64,000 nucleotides of DNA from NCBI RefSeq assembly GCF_009389715.1, contig NC_052396.1:13973888-14037887 (forward strand). The letters run 5' to 3'. Both the position numbers and the translations under genes were made by a program. Below the pieces are notes generated by a model. The model saw only the letters and a program-made list of their open reading frames with translations. It was not told where the DNA came from and searched no databases. Origin of the DNA: Phoenix dactylifera. Taxonomy: Eukaryota; Streptophyta; Magnoliopsida; Arecales; Arecaceae. Positions 42,785 to 55,240 of the stretch are shown piece after piece (the first letter of the stretch is position 1; each line of letters opens with the position of its first letter).

Positions 42785-45700
42785 ATGACTTTAGACACCG
42801 CAGCCTTTGCTCTCTTATGTTGTCTTTCAATCTCCATCTTCGTTGGTGCCGAGAGTCCGTATAGATTTTTCACTTGGAATGTTACTTTTGGAGACATATA
42901 CCCCCTTGGTGTAAGGCAGCAGGTATTCTCGCTACTCTCTCTCTCTCTCTCTCACTCTCTTCTGTTTCTTTCTTCTTTCAAGGAGATCTTTTTTGTGGCA
43001 CTGTCATGATCTTTTCTTTGGTGAATTTGGTGTAGGGGATACTGATCAATGGGCAATTCCCGGGACCAGATATCTACTCGGTCTCCAACGACAATCTCAT
43101 CATCAACGTGCACAATAGCTTGACCGAGCCCTTCCTCATCTCATGGTTAAGTGTTGATTCCTACTTTTCCCTTATTCGTTTGTTTTTCTCCTTGTGTTTT
43201 AGTGGTTAAGTTTTGTCATTTAAAATGTTCAACTTCGCAACTTAGTACATTATTATACGTGGTTTATTGCTATTACGTACGCAGTATTGAGTATATTGAG
43301 ATTTTAGATGTGAAAACTGGACTTGTTCCCCTAGGTATCCATTATGGCGTACATTGTTCCCACGTTACTTTTATGAGTTCATTCTTCCCCTCCACTTCTA
43401 CACGTTCCTGTGGCTACGGGAACAAACCGTGCTCGTTAAAAATAATTACTATGATTAGGAAAAAATAATTCTGGGATTACTTTGGGCGTTTTTGAAGTAT
43501 GAAACAGACTCGATCAGAGATCCGCATTGTTTAATGTTTACTTCCTCAAAAGCTGGATTTAAAGCAACACGATGGTTTACCATGCATTGGAGTTTGTTAT
43601 GGTGGATCTCGTCAGTTAGATGGTTGTTGGTTAAAATCTATAAGACAAAATTATTTGTGTTGTTCATGCTTCCATGACATGATCATCTGTAAAAGTTGAT
43701 ATCTCTTGCCACCGGAAATCAGCCTAACCAAGATGCCAAACTGGTTGAGTTGCTAGAGGGCTCGAATGATTTGCTATTCAGACTGTAAAGATCGGTTGAA
43801 GGTCACGATGTGCTTTCGAGATGGAGAGACGGTGGTTGCTGTACTTGAGTGGCTATAGCTCCAATACTAGTTGCTGCTGATCAGATGATGCTGGAAAGTG
43901 GAGATCATGCTTGAATCTTCTCTCCAATCCAATATAAAGCAAAAATGAAGAAATCCTCTTGAGGGAGAATATCGAACAAACACTCTCCAATGCCTAAGAC
44001 AGAATTTTAGAAAACAGTGGAGTTATTGTAAGAGTGGCAGAGTGGCAGAGTGGCAACATAAAGGTGTAAAAGGGCTTTAGAGCACTTACCTGGACAACCA
44101 CTTGGAAATGATTAGTGTAGGCGAGGGTTGGTGCTCGTCGTCGAGAAATTCAGGCATATGGATTGGCCATCTTAGGTAGCCCATCGCATATTCCGAAGGT
44201 CACGCGCAGGCATTTCACTTGTATATCATGCTTTGTGCATCTCACCTATGCAGTTAAAGAAACCGTTCACAATCGTGGCCGAGACGTCGCCAATTGGAAA
44301 GAGAATTTGAAATTCAAAGGACTCCATGCGCCTATGAGTTAGCCACATAGTGGGCTTTGACCGGTTGATTGGGAGCTTCGACTGGTTGATTGGGAGCTTC
44401 GTGGTGAGCTTTGATTGATCGATTTGCTATATCGACTGTGGTTGGTTCCGAAGGATGTCAATATTTAAATATAGAATTTTCTGCATAACATCTTTTTAAA
44501 AATTTAAATTTGCGTGAATACCCTCTTAAAATATATATTTATTTCTGTATCCTTATAAAATACTTTTTTTAACAAATGCTCATAATATAATGATTCTTCT
44601 AATATCGTTAATAAAAACCATATTTATTTTAATTAAAAAAATAAAAATTTAAAATTACTTTTTTTGTCCCCCATTATGATCGCCTTATAAATGTTTCTTT
44701 TTGTACATCTACTCATTAAGGATATTTTAATCATTTTAATTTAAAATTGTTAATTTTTTGACTGTGTTAGATGATGTGGGTACATATGCAAAAATAAAAA
44801 TTAAAAAAAGGACAGAATAGCAAACAAATATTTTACGAGGGTATATATGCAAATATCAATTTTGGAAGGAATATATGCACAATTTGATATTTAGGAGAAT
44901 ATGTATGTAAAAAATTCTTAAATATAAGTATAAAACACTTCAAAAATATATGTGGGTGGAATGAATGCACTCTTTCTTAAGTTCAAAGAATATTGCTAAT
45001 ATCCAAGATTGATGCTGGGCAATTGTGACACGAAGCTTCCTGCCACAGTATTTTTTCCAGCATCAAATCTATACTTTCTATTCACCAAAGTATTAGTTGA
45101 CGTTTCCTTCTCTTTTCATTTTGTGGTTATCTCATAAAATTAGTAAAAAAAAAAAAGTAGACCATAGATGCCAGATTTCGGCCGGGTGAGATCATCAATT
45201 TTTTTGTTAAAAAATATTTTTGTTGATATTTTCGATGATAATTATGAAAACTATGGGTAATATGTATGTAATCTAATCTTCAGCCTCTTTTGAACGACAG
45301 ATAACACCATCCAACTGGGCAATGCTACAATAAGATATAATATCTTTTGAAAAAAAAAATATTACATAAATGATGACCAGTAACAAAATTTTTACTGCAC
45401 AAAGACAATACATGACAAGGTGCTTGTTGCCATGCAAAAGAGCAACCAAAAGGCTTAAACACAAGGTTTTAAATAATTATTCCATTATAATGGTCTCCTA
45501 TTAAATCTGTTATTGATTGTTATAATGGCTATTATATTAAAATGATCACTAAATAATGGCTATTATAGTGATTTTATAATAGAAATAAAAAAAATAATAG
45601 CATTATCTTACCTTTTATCTTTTATGAAATAATATAATATAATGTTTTGCATCGTACATTCATTTTAAGGTAAATTTGAGGGGAAAAAATAAAATTTGAA

Positions 45701-48700
45701 AATAATATTTTGTGTACAAGAAAGTATAAGTAAAATAATAGCCATTATTTATGTCATAATAGTGCTGTAATGGAAAATAATAGAAACTGATGGAAAATAG
45801 CAGTCGTTATTATTTTTTTTAGTGTTACTAATCTCAATAACGTAAAATGGGTGGATAAAATTGCTATAATGCTGTTATAATGATTGTAATACCGTTATTT
45901 AAAACCATACTTATCCTTATACACCACTATATTGAAAAACAAAACCGTTCCACTATTTATTGAAGCTATAAATATTTAAAATTTATGAATGTTTTAATAA
46001 TTAATAATATTTTTTCAAGGTTTCACTTTGAATATTACTTGTTTTACTTTTTAGTCCTTTTAATTGTTTACAACTTTCTCTTGCTATCATAATACTTTCA
46101 TTTACCGAATGAAAGAAATTAAATTGTGGCCTAATATTTTCTGAAAAAACAAAAATATAACCTTTTGTCTAAAAAATCTATGCTATTTTAGTATTTCTCA
46201 TTGCATGGCAACCCTACGTCCCCGAATCTATCCTTCTCAAGGATTATATTTTGTCAGAAGAAAGTAGTTATCCAAGTTCCAAAATCATCATGTAAGTAAA
46301 TGGATTCTAATGCAATCTTGGGAGCAGGAATGGAGTGCAGCAAAGGAGAAACTCATGGGAGGATGGGGTCTCAGGAACCAACTGCCCAATTCCACCAGGG
46401 AAGAACTTCACCTACATTTTGCAGGCGAAGGACCAAATTGGCAGCTTCTTCTACTTCCCCTCACTCTACTTCCACAAGGCGGCCGGCGGCTTCGGCGGTT
46501 TTCGAATCCTCAGCCGGCCTCTCATCCCTGTCCCCTTTCCGGAGCCCGCCGGTGACTACACCGTCCTCATCGGCGATTGGTACAAGGCCAATCATAAAGT
46601 AAGTCTCTCTCTCTTTGTACCCTATGCATTAAGCATTTGCATTCCGATTCTTCATGAACCAGCGAAAAGAGTAAGGTCTCTAGGGTTTAGGATGAAGTCC
46701 AATCTTCCATGAACAAATCTTGGAATCCAGGCTTTCACCTTTTTTGATAAATAATTTCAAATTTAGATATAAATATATATAATTATTTAAATGAGTTCTG
46801 AAGTAATGATTTATTTTTTTGGAGTCACAATGGACCAATCTTACCGTTGTGCTAAAACTCATTCTTGAAGCCAGGTATAAACTTATTTTCATAATTTGCC
46901 TACAAATATTAATTTCCAAGTCTCAACTTCAAATTGCTGAAAACTGGAATAAGATTGAGTGGACCATTCCTTTCAAAAAAGAAAAAAGAAAAAAAAAGTT
47001 TGAGAGGACCCAATTTAACAGTGAAATTTATCTGTTGGTAGCTGAACTGCAGATCAGTGCAAGGCAGGTATAATGCCTAATTTAGGTAGAAGCTGACATA
47101 AATGTCTGCCCCCACCTGAAAGTGTGTACGTGGCAGCAGTTGGTTTGCCAACTATATTTGTAACGAGTTCTGTGGTCCGTTTGGAAGGTGGCCTAAAGAT
47201 TGGAAAAAGGTTGTAGAAAAGTTACCACGTATCTGATAATAGCTTTTACTCCAGGTTTTGAGAGCCAGGCTAGACCGTGGCAAGAAGCTTGCTTTCCCGG
47301 ATGGCATTCTCATTAACGGCCGTGGCCCCAACGGCGCTTCTTTTACAGTTGATCAAGGTACTTTTAAGTATAAAATTAATCTTTTTCCATACCTTTTCCT
47401 ATATTATAGGTGGTCTTCAGCAACAATATAGTCAATGAGTGCATATAATGTTATACATGGTGTGCATTATTTGATGGTCGTCCATCTTCTGATGGTGGCC
47501 ATTAAGAGCTGAACAACACTCTGCAGCGTAGTTGCACCCATAACCCGGCACTGAAAACCTGTTATAGATCAAATGCCGCTAAATATAGCCAAACTTTGTA
47601 TCTGTAATGTTATTGGAGCCTTTGATGGTTTTGGAGGCCATTCCTTTTCATTATGCAAAAATATAATTGGATCTAAATAATAACCATTATTTAGCTTTTA
47701 TTTTTTACAATAGTTTTTAGTTTATATTTTTTTTACTTTATCATAAAGAATAATAGTTTTTTTTTAAAATTCAGATATGCGTAAAAACCTGTTTGGTGAA
47801 CAATGATTTGAAAAAAATCCCCCTAATATTCTGTTGTGATCCATTAATTTACATAATAATGGTTAATAGTAGCGTTAGTTATTGCTAGTATTTTATTCAA
47901 AAAAAAGATCCAGACTGAAAAATGCTCAATCCATTGGTGTGAAAAAATTTTAATGATTGATCGAGTAGTAGATTGATTAATTGACACTACTTTCTTCCAT
48001 ATACTGCGCTAGTCCCCGACTACGACGTCAGTTTGTGACCAAGTGATAAATGGATAGGTGATCGATAGCAATACTCAGTTGATCATGGATGCATGCCAAA
48101 GACTTGATAGAGTACATGTAAAGCTTTGCCTAGACTCAATTTGATATCAATACTCATTGGTTGATCATGGATGGATGCCAATAAGCATGACTTGATGGAG
48201 TACATGAAAAGCTTTAACTAGACTCAACCTTGTAGCTTGTCCTAAGAACTAATGGCTGTTATTTTTAATGGCTGTTATTTTTATTATTAACAAATATCAT
48301 GATGTAAATACATTGAAAATGTTATTGAAACCTAGATTTTTAAGCAAATGCAATAGTATAGCTAATCCGATGAATCATATAAACTTTTTGTGCAGGCAAG
48401 ATTTACAGGCTTCGGATCTCAAATGTTGGGCTCCAACATTCACTCAACATTCGAATCCAAGGTCATAAAATGAAGCTGGTGGAGGTGGAGGGCACTCACA
48501 CTCTCCAGAACACATACTCCTCCATCGACATCCATGTTGGCCAGTCGGTATCGGTTCTCATCACCGCCGACCAGCCGCCTAAGGATTACTATGTCGCCGT
48601 CTCCACTCGTTTCACCACCACCACCCTAACAACCACTGCTGTTCTTCATTACAGCAACTCCAGGGAGAAAGTTTCTGGCCCAATTCCAGGTGGGCCCACC

Positions 48701-51129
48701 ACCCAGATCGACTGGTCTCTTAATCAGGGCCGTTCATTCCGGTATCACTCCTTTGATCACTTGCTTCTTTTTTTTATTTTTATTTTTTTCTCCCTTAGAG
48801 TTCTATCAAGAAAATTAGCCATTCCATCTGAATAGAAATAATCTTTTCAAATATAGTCTTGGACATCAAGTTCTGCTTTGGTTATTATCTCTGGCCCAAC
48901 ATCAAGCTCATGAGTCCACTAACTGCACCGACCATGGAATGCCTCCATTTGGAATTTTAGATGTCTGGGCTAGTTAGTTGATTAGGCTTATAATGGGGTT
49001 GGGTCAGTTTGGGTTTCAAGATTAGGGTTCGGACTGAATCCTGACTGCATGCGGCTCAGTCCAGGTCAAGCTCAATTGATTGGCCTAGCCATGATAAGAG
49101 TTGAAAATATTCATTCTATATTTTCTAGGCCATTTTGATCTCTGAATTTAGAGGACTTCAAAATCGGAAGTTTAATCTAAATTGTGGATGCCTTTCCTTT
49201 TTTTATCAATCTTCACCTTCTTCTTCTTTTTATTTCTTTGCTTGTTTATTGATTTTGTTTTCTCTTTATAGCTCAAAGATTTGATGTTAGACCACGATTG
49301 CCTATCAACTCTATAACATGGATATAAATTTACTTCTCAAAAAAAGAAAAAAATATGTGCATAAATTTTGGCTCTTGTTAAGTTAACAGGTAAGTCATGT
49401 TATTATATATATTAACCTTGTATTGCTACTTTTGTTTCGCTTAAGATGCCCTCCCCACAGGATCTCTTCTTATCATGGTGAACAAAGAACTCTCTGATCT
49501 ACTCTAATGCTTTTTTCTTTTTATTTTTTTGAATAACTTGATTATTTGGAGCTAACTTACTACAGACACAATATCCTCAAGTATCTGATCTTAAACTTAT
49601 TAGCAACACTGAGGGGCATGACATGCAAGAGTTCATTCAAATACCTTACAATGTCATAGAATTTTGTAACATTTTTAAGAAAAAACCAGTCTATAGATTC
49701 TTGATGCCCCCTACTTATATTGTTGAACTCAAGGCTGATTAACAGTAGCATTCAGACTGATGGTTCTATCTTTGGAATCACAGGACCAACCTCACTGCAA
49801 GTGGACCAAGGCCAAACCCCCAAGGTTCATACCACTATGGCATGATCAATGTCACTCGCACCATAAGGCTCGCCAACTCGGCCGCCCAAGTGAACGGCAA
49901 GCAACGTTACGCAGTCAACAGCGTGTCCTACGTCGAGCCGGACACCCCCTTAAAACTTGCGGACCACTTCAAGATTGGAGGAGTTTTCCGGCTTGGAAGC
50001 ATCTCCGACAACCCCACAGGTACAAAGGTGTACCTCGACACCTCGGTCATGGCTGCCGACTTCCGAACATTCGTAGAGATTGTGTTCGAAAACAAGGAGA
50101 GCATTGTCCAGAGCTGGCACCTTGATGGCTATAACTTCTGGGTCGTGGGGTATAGAGCCCATTTCTTACAGATTTATAGTTGATCTTAGTGCTCCTTATC
50201 TAGGTTTTTGGCATTGGAGATGGTGTTGATTCTCTGTATTTCTGCAGGATGGATGGTGGGAAATGGAGTCCAGCTAGTCGAAAAGGTTACAATCTTAGAG
50301 ATGCAGTATCTCGCTGCACTGCCCAAGTAAATTAAGCCTGAACCCTTATTATGTTTTCTCATGCAAGAGCATCACCAAAGCAAATGCACCTAGCTGTTGG
50401 AATGTCTAGAAAGAAACTTAAAATCTTATTGATTGATGTTTATATATTAGTGCACATGAAACTTTAGCATTGGTCTCTATCCTGTGTCCCAGGTGTTCCC
50501 TTGAGTGTAAAACATTATAAGGTCAGTTTCGAACATAAGAACAAGAATTTTTATGACATGAATCAGAAATTTTTTGCAATATTAAACACTAAACTATGAG
50601 TATTTCATTGTAGATGAGGATTATTATAGAAGATTGGACGGAAAAAAACTTGGAGAACAAATAAGTCATAAATAACTAAAGAAAATTCATACAATAACAA
50701 GAGAATGCTACAACCAAGAGGTGTCTAAAGCTTGACTGCTTATTGTTTAAAACACATGTTAATCTTTTTTTTTGTTTTTTTGAAAGTTGAAAACTAATGG
50801 TACATGTATTTTACGTTATAATTTTGTGACTTTTCAGTATAATTTATTTTTAAATGACTTATCTAGTTTGCCTTAAAATTCAGTAACTTATTCTGGTCGG
50901 GTTGTTGTTCTTGCAGGTATATCCTAGGTCATGGACTGCAGTGTATGTTATGCTTGACAATGTGGGGATGTGGAACGTGAGGACTGAGTTCTGGTCACGT
51001 CGATATCTTGGGCAGCAATTTTATCTACGTGTATACTCTCCACTCGAATCAATAAGGGATGAGTATCCTATCCCCAAGAATGCCCTTCTCTGTGGCAAGG
51101 CAACTGGCCGATACACTCGCCCTCTCTAA
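42785..51129 (+). CDS. SKU5-similar (SKS) multicopper oxidase-like protein
   Basis: Secreted cupredoxin-fold protein of the SKU5/SKS family, related to laccases and ascorbate oxidase but normally without oxidase copper sites; it acts at the wall or membrane in directional growth and pollen tubes. Exons: 42785-42922, 43036-43145, 46328-46598, 47255-47357, 48396-48741, 49784-50149, 50248-50326, 50917-51129; all junctions are GT..AG and phases agree, giving 541 residues. Signal peptide about 1-23; Cu-oxidase_3 at about 30-145, Cu-oxidase at about 160-300, Cu-oxidase_2 at about 365-510. The ligand motif HWHG is replaced by SWNGVQ, and the C-terminal HCH motif by GQQFYLRVYSP, so types 2/3 copper cannot bind. 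The C-terminus (GKATGRYTRPL) lacks a GPI signal and resembles pollen Bp10/NTP303-like members. Intron 2 is 3.2 kb. Confidence 0.93.
43146..46327 (+). other. long intron 2 of the SKS gene
   Basis: AT-rich, without a gene. It contains the second copy of the 38886-39090 repeat (45246-45440), a 20-bp direct duplication CTGGTTGATTGGGAGCTTCG at about 44360-44402, and a stretch of TAATAGC/TTATAATGG words (45470-45910). The repeat is a sign of past insertion. Confidence 0.7.
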
Positions 51130-51524
51130 ACTTGGCCATAGAAGATGAGATAATACTCGACTGAAAAGAAAATATATGGACCCCATACATAATTAATCAT
51201 ATGTTTTTTAGCATCAAATCAAAGTATAGATGAGGTGGCTGCCTTCTCTTCCTAAAGGAAATCATGGATACCTATTTCATTACCTTAATGAAATTCTATT
51301 TACTTTTCTCAAAAAGAAAAAAAATCTATTGAATTTATTGATAAATTTTTAGATGGATGCATATGAATTCTATCCATTTTTTGTGGTCTTTTCTCCTTAC
51401 CCAATATATAGATGTGATAGGCACATATATATTTTTAATATCTTTTTCCTTCAGCTATCAAGCCTGCAAAGAGTATTGTGGCAATGCAAGTTATTGGGGA
51501 AAGCCAAATATATAAGATACTTTG
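51130..51524 (+). other. SKS 3' UTR and flank
   Basis: AT-rich. AATAAA-like signals are not clear; CTTAATGAAATTC near 51283 is a candidate. No gene seen. Confidence 0.4.
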
Positions 51525-51975
51525 GGATCCTTTGGTTCGTCGGTTTGCTACTAGAATGTTTTTCATAGAAAACTTATGCCTCGAAAAGTAGTTTTTGTAT
51601 ATTTGGTTGACTCTGAAAAAGTAGTATATTTCATAATAGCTTATATTTGGTTGAGCATTTACCTTTCTAGAAAAAATATGTAAAATACCTGTTATGCCCT
51701 AAATAAAGAAAAATATCTTATCATATTTTATCTAAAAGTTTTAGTGGATTTTTTTAAAAAAAATTATTCTAATTTTCAGTCGGTGGGAATTTGACTTTTC
51801 CATGTTTGATAAGGATTTCTTTTTTTCATGAAATATGGCAATTTTATTCTTATGGAAAAGCTACTTTTCTATTTCTCTTTTGAAAACTCTAACCAAACAT
51901 AAAGTATTCTGCAATTTTTTTCGTTGACCCCACTTTTTTCTTGCCTCTTTCCATAAACCAAATGAGTTCTTGCGC
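51525..51975. mobile_element. decayed MITE-like element, relative of 23195-23675
   Basis: It begins GGGATCCTTTGGTTCG, ends AACCAAATGAGTTC, and follows the 23195 element through its length (ATTTGGTTGA, CCTGTTATGCCCT, TTTGAAAACTC.AACCAAACA). More diverged; TSD not recognised. Confidence 0.6.
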
Positions 51976-52416
51976 CATCCTCCTTCAAACCAGGCTATTG
52001 GAATCTTACCATCTGGTTAGGTGCATGTCTTCATATGGCTGGGCCATTTCTTTTAGTCTGACTCCTTTTTGGAGAACTTAATCCAAGAGGGATATTAAAC
52101 ATGATTGCATCGAATCAACGGCCTCGCTCCTGAAAAGGCCCGCATGGAAAGACAGGCAGGACACATTGAAAGAAACAACAAATGAATCAATGGTTCTTGG
52201 AAAAATATATAGTAAAAAAGAAGGCAAAGAGCAGAATCCTCAGCAGAACAAGGTTCAAGAGCTAAAACACACCAAACTAAAAGACCACCGCAGCAAGATA
52301 AAATGCTGCAGACCTCTATTATTCCTCATGGGAAAAAAGAAAAAAAAAGAAACCAGCAGCTATATATATATATATTTCCTGTTGCATTCGAGTTGGGTAG
52401 GGTTGCTCAATACACT
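51976..52416. other. intergenic DNA, no gene supported
   Basis: Includes a TA microsatellite (about 52362-52375). A 103-codon frame across it is Lys-rich and has no domain. Confidence 0.45.
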
Positions 52417-53222
52417 TCCCACTACCAGAAAACACGCGTATAGTGACGGACTGTTATCAGTCACTATTTGTGACTGATTAGTGACCGCCAGAAATTTGGT
52501 CACCGTGGTGTAAACTTAGTGACCGATTAGTGACAGACCGGTCACAGAATGCGCGGGGAGGATGGGCGCCAAACCTTGGTAACCATCATAGTGACGGGAT
52601 ATCTGTCAGCAAAATGATAACCGAAATTGCAACCCCGCAGTGACAAATTCAGCCGTCACAAATATCGTAACCCAAGTATTTATAAATTTTTAAAAGATTA
52701 TTTTTGGCGGTGACAGGTTATTGACAAAAATTTCCGTCACCAAATTTAATTTTTAATTCCATAAATATTAAAAATATTATTTTTGAGTAAATCTAAATTA
52801 AAAAAAGATAAAAGGAGGAAAATCCAACATGAAACTAAGTATGCCCGCCGTTTCGCCCAAATTTCTTCGATAACTCAAATTCCAAACGCTCTCCAGAAAA
52901 CTCAAATTCCTTCTCATTTTCAAATCTCATGGTGTTGGCCACGACCCATTTGTACCCCTATTGCAACTTTCCTGCAATGGGATTGGATTTTGGAAGAAGG
53001 TCTCAAATTTTTTTTACCATGCTTTATAGTTCAAAAATATTTTTTCCAGCAAGTTCCGTCCAATCAGCCTTCTTCCAATCAACCTTATAGATAAAAAATA
53101 GTTCAATATGAAATTTGGCTTGCACACCGACTTAGTCCAAAAATAATTCAATATGAAATTTGGCTTGCAGTCCCGTCCCGATTTGGAGCTGGGTGACAGG
53201 GTGAGCCTGGGACTCGAAACAT

Positions 53223-55240
53223 TTGGTCTCGATTAAAAGATTGGCGTGGTTAGGGATTTGGCATCGCGGCTTCCCATCTCCTCTCCTCCCCTCCACCTCT
53301 GGCCTCTCCTCTCCGGCTCCCCCTTGCCGACGGCGACCACGGCAACATCACGCCTCCCGATCGCGGCTACATCACCTCGTCAACGCCCCCTCCTTCTTGC
53401 TCGTCGGCTAGGATCTCTTCCCGGAGGTAAACCCTAACCTACCGAGGGTTTCATTGTCTCTTTGCTCGGCGCCTGTGTTCATCTCCTTCTCGCCCGGGAC
53501 GAGATCATCGCAGCTACGTCACCCCGTCGACGCTCCCCTATTTCTTGCTCGTCGGCTAGGGTTTTCAGAACCGGTTCTTCCCGGAGGTAAACCCTAACCC
53601 CATTTCCTTTTACCCCATGATAACAAAATAAAAGAAACGAAGAAGAGGAAGAGGAAGGGGGAAGGAACCTACCGAGGGTCTCCCCCTGTGGATCCGGCGC
53701 CGCGCTTGATCGCCGTGCCTTTCGATTATATACATGATCCTGTGTTTACATCTCTTTGTGTTCATCTTCATCTAGTCATTATATACATGATCCAAGATTC
53801 CAAATGTGGATGTAAATGTATACATTTTAATCTCCTTTCTGAGATGCTGTGGTGAAGCAGGGTTTTTGAGATGCTGTGGTGAAGCAGGGTTTGTTTCCCT
53901 TAATTCCCTGTTGATGTTTCGTTTTAGCAGACGAATTTTTTGATTAATAGTGTCTGTTAAGTTTGGAACCGCAAAATCTCATGTTGTGACATGGAGCAGC
54001 AACTATTTCTTTTTTTTTTCTTCCCTTTTTTCTTTTTGAGAAATATGAAGCAGCCAGGATTTAGAGAATATATGTTCTTGGGGGTTCTTCTAAATAAACA
54101 GATCTCACTCTTTGAAACAACTTCAACTGAAAAACTGATGAAATCATTGACTAAAGGCTTGTGTTTCCAGCTGCCAAGGATTATAGTAGTACTTTGTTTC
54201 AAGAGTTTCAACATCAGATATTGTGGTTCCAATGGTCCGATACTATTAGCTCTCAATGATTAATCTCCATTTTTTTATTGTTCATGTGAAAATATTAAGG
54301 GAAGAGTTGTGTATCATTGGTGCAATTTTTTTTTCTCCTAAATCTGAATCTACAGTAACCTCTAATTTAATGTAATATAATTGAATGTATTTTATTTACT
54401 TGGACCTTTGTAGGAAATCTAATCTTTGTGTATTGTGATATATTTGAGCTTTCCTATGAATATCATTCGTCAAGCACCAAACTTGGGCCCATTAGAGATC
54501 TAATACTTAAAAAAGAGTATCAATTATTGATTCTTCATCAACTTGCAAAATTTATTTTCATAATTGTTGAATAGTACTTCAAAGCATGCCAGTCATGCTT
54601 CTTATGACATTGGTTTACGTTTTTGAAAATTTTCTCAAAACTTTAACTTGACTCTGTAAAGTTCATGGATTTTAATTTCTTCGTCATGTTATTCATTTCT
54701 ACAATCATTGTTCATCTGCAAGGAAAAATGAAAAGTGGTGGAAAATGGTGTTGTTTCATGGTTGTGACTTATTTCCAGTGTGCAATCAAGAAGGTGGTCA
54801 AAAAAGCTTGCTAAGAAGTGCCATGCTTTCCTAGCATCAGAGGCGATCATGTATATTGACATTTATTCTATGTGAAACAGATAGTATTCCATATGTAAAT
54901 TTGGATGATTTGACTTGTATTCCTTGTCTTTGTAAAGATTAAATGCTTTTTGAATATTGCTGGTATTAGATGAATGAAGAGATAACTTGTAAAGATTAAT
55001 TCGTTATGTTCAGCTTTTTATAAAGATTGAATGCTTTTTTAATGTCAATGATGCTAGGACAAGATTGAATGACTTATTTTTATCATTCTTATGATAACTT
55101 CTCATCTTCATAAATATCATACCAGTTTTTGTTTCTTTTACATTTTTATGATCTTGCCTTTCGTATTTTTTAATGGCCCGATTTTTAATATTTTCTAGGC
55201 TTTCTAATGTTGTTTTATTTTTTTGATTTCTAGAGGAACT
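53223..55240 (+). other. CACTA 5' transcribed region, probable non-coding exons and intron
   Basis: A GC-rich block at 53270-53710 holds two copies, about 150 bp apart, of a unit with TTGCTCGTCGGCTAGG and CTTCCCGGAGGTAAACCCTAA (ending near 53438 and 53601). The GAG|GTAAAC in each is a good splice donor. AT-rich DNA then runs to an acceptor TTTCTAG at 55227-55233, just before the coding ATG. I infer untranslated exon(s) joined to the transposase exon; no coding gene is seen in between. Confidence 0.5.
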
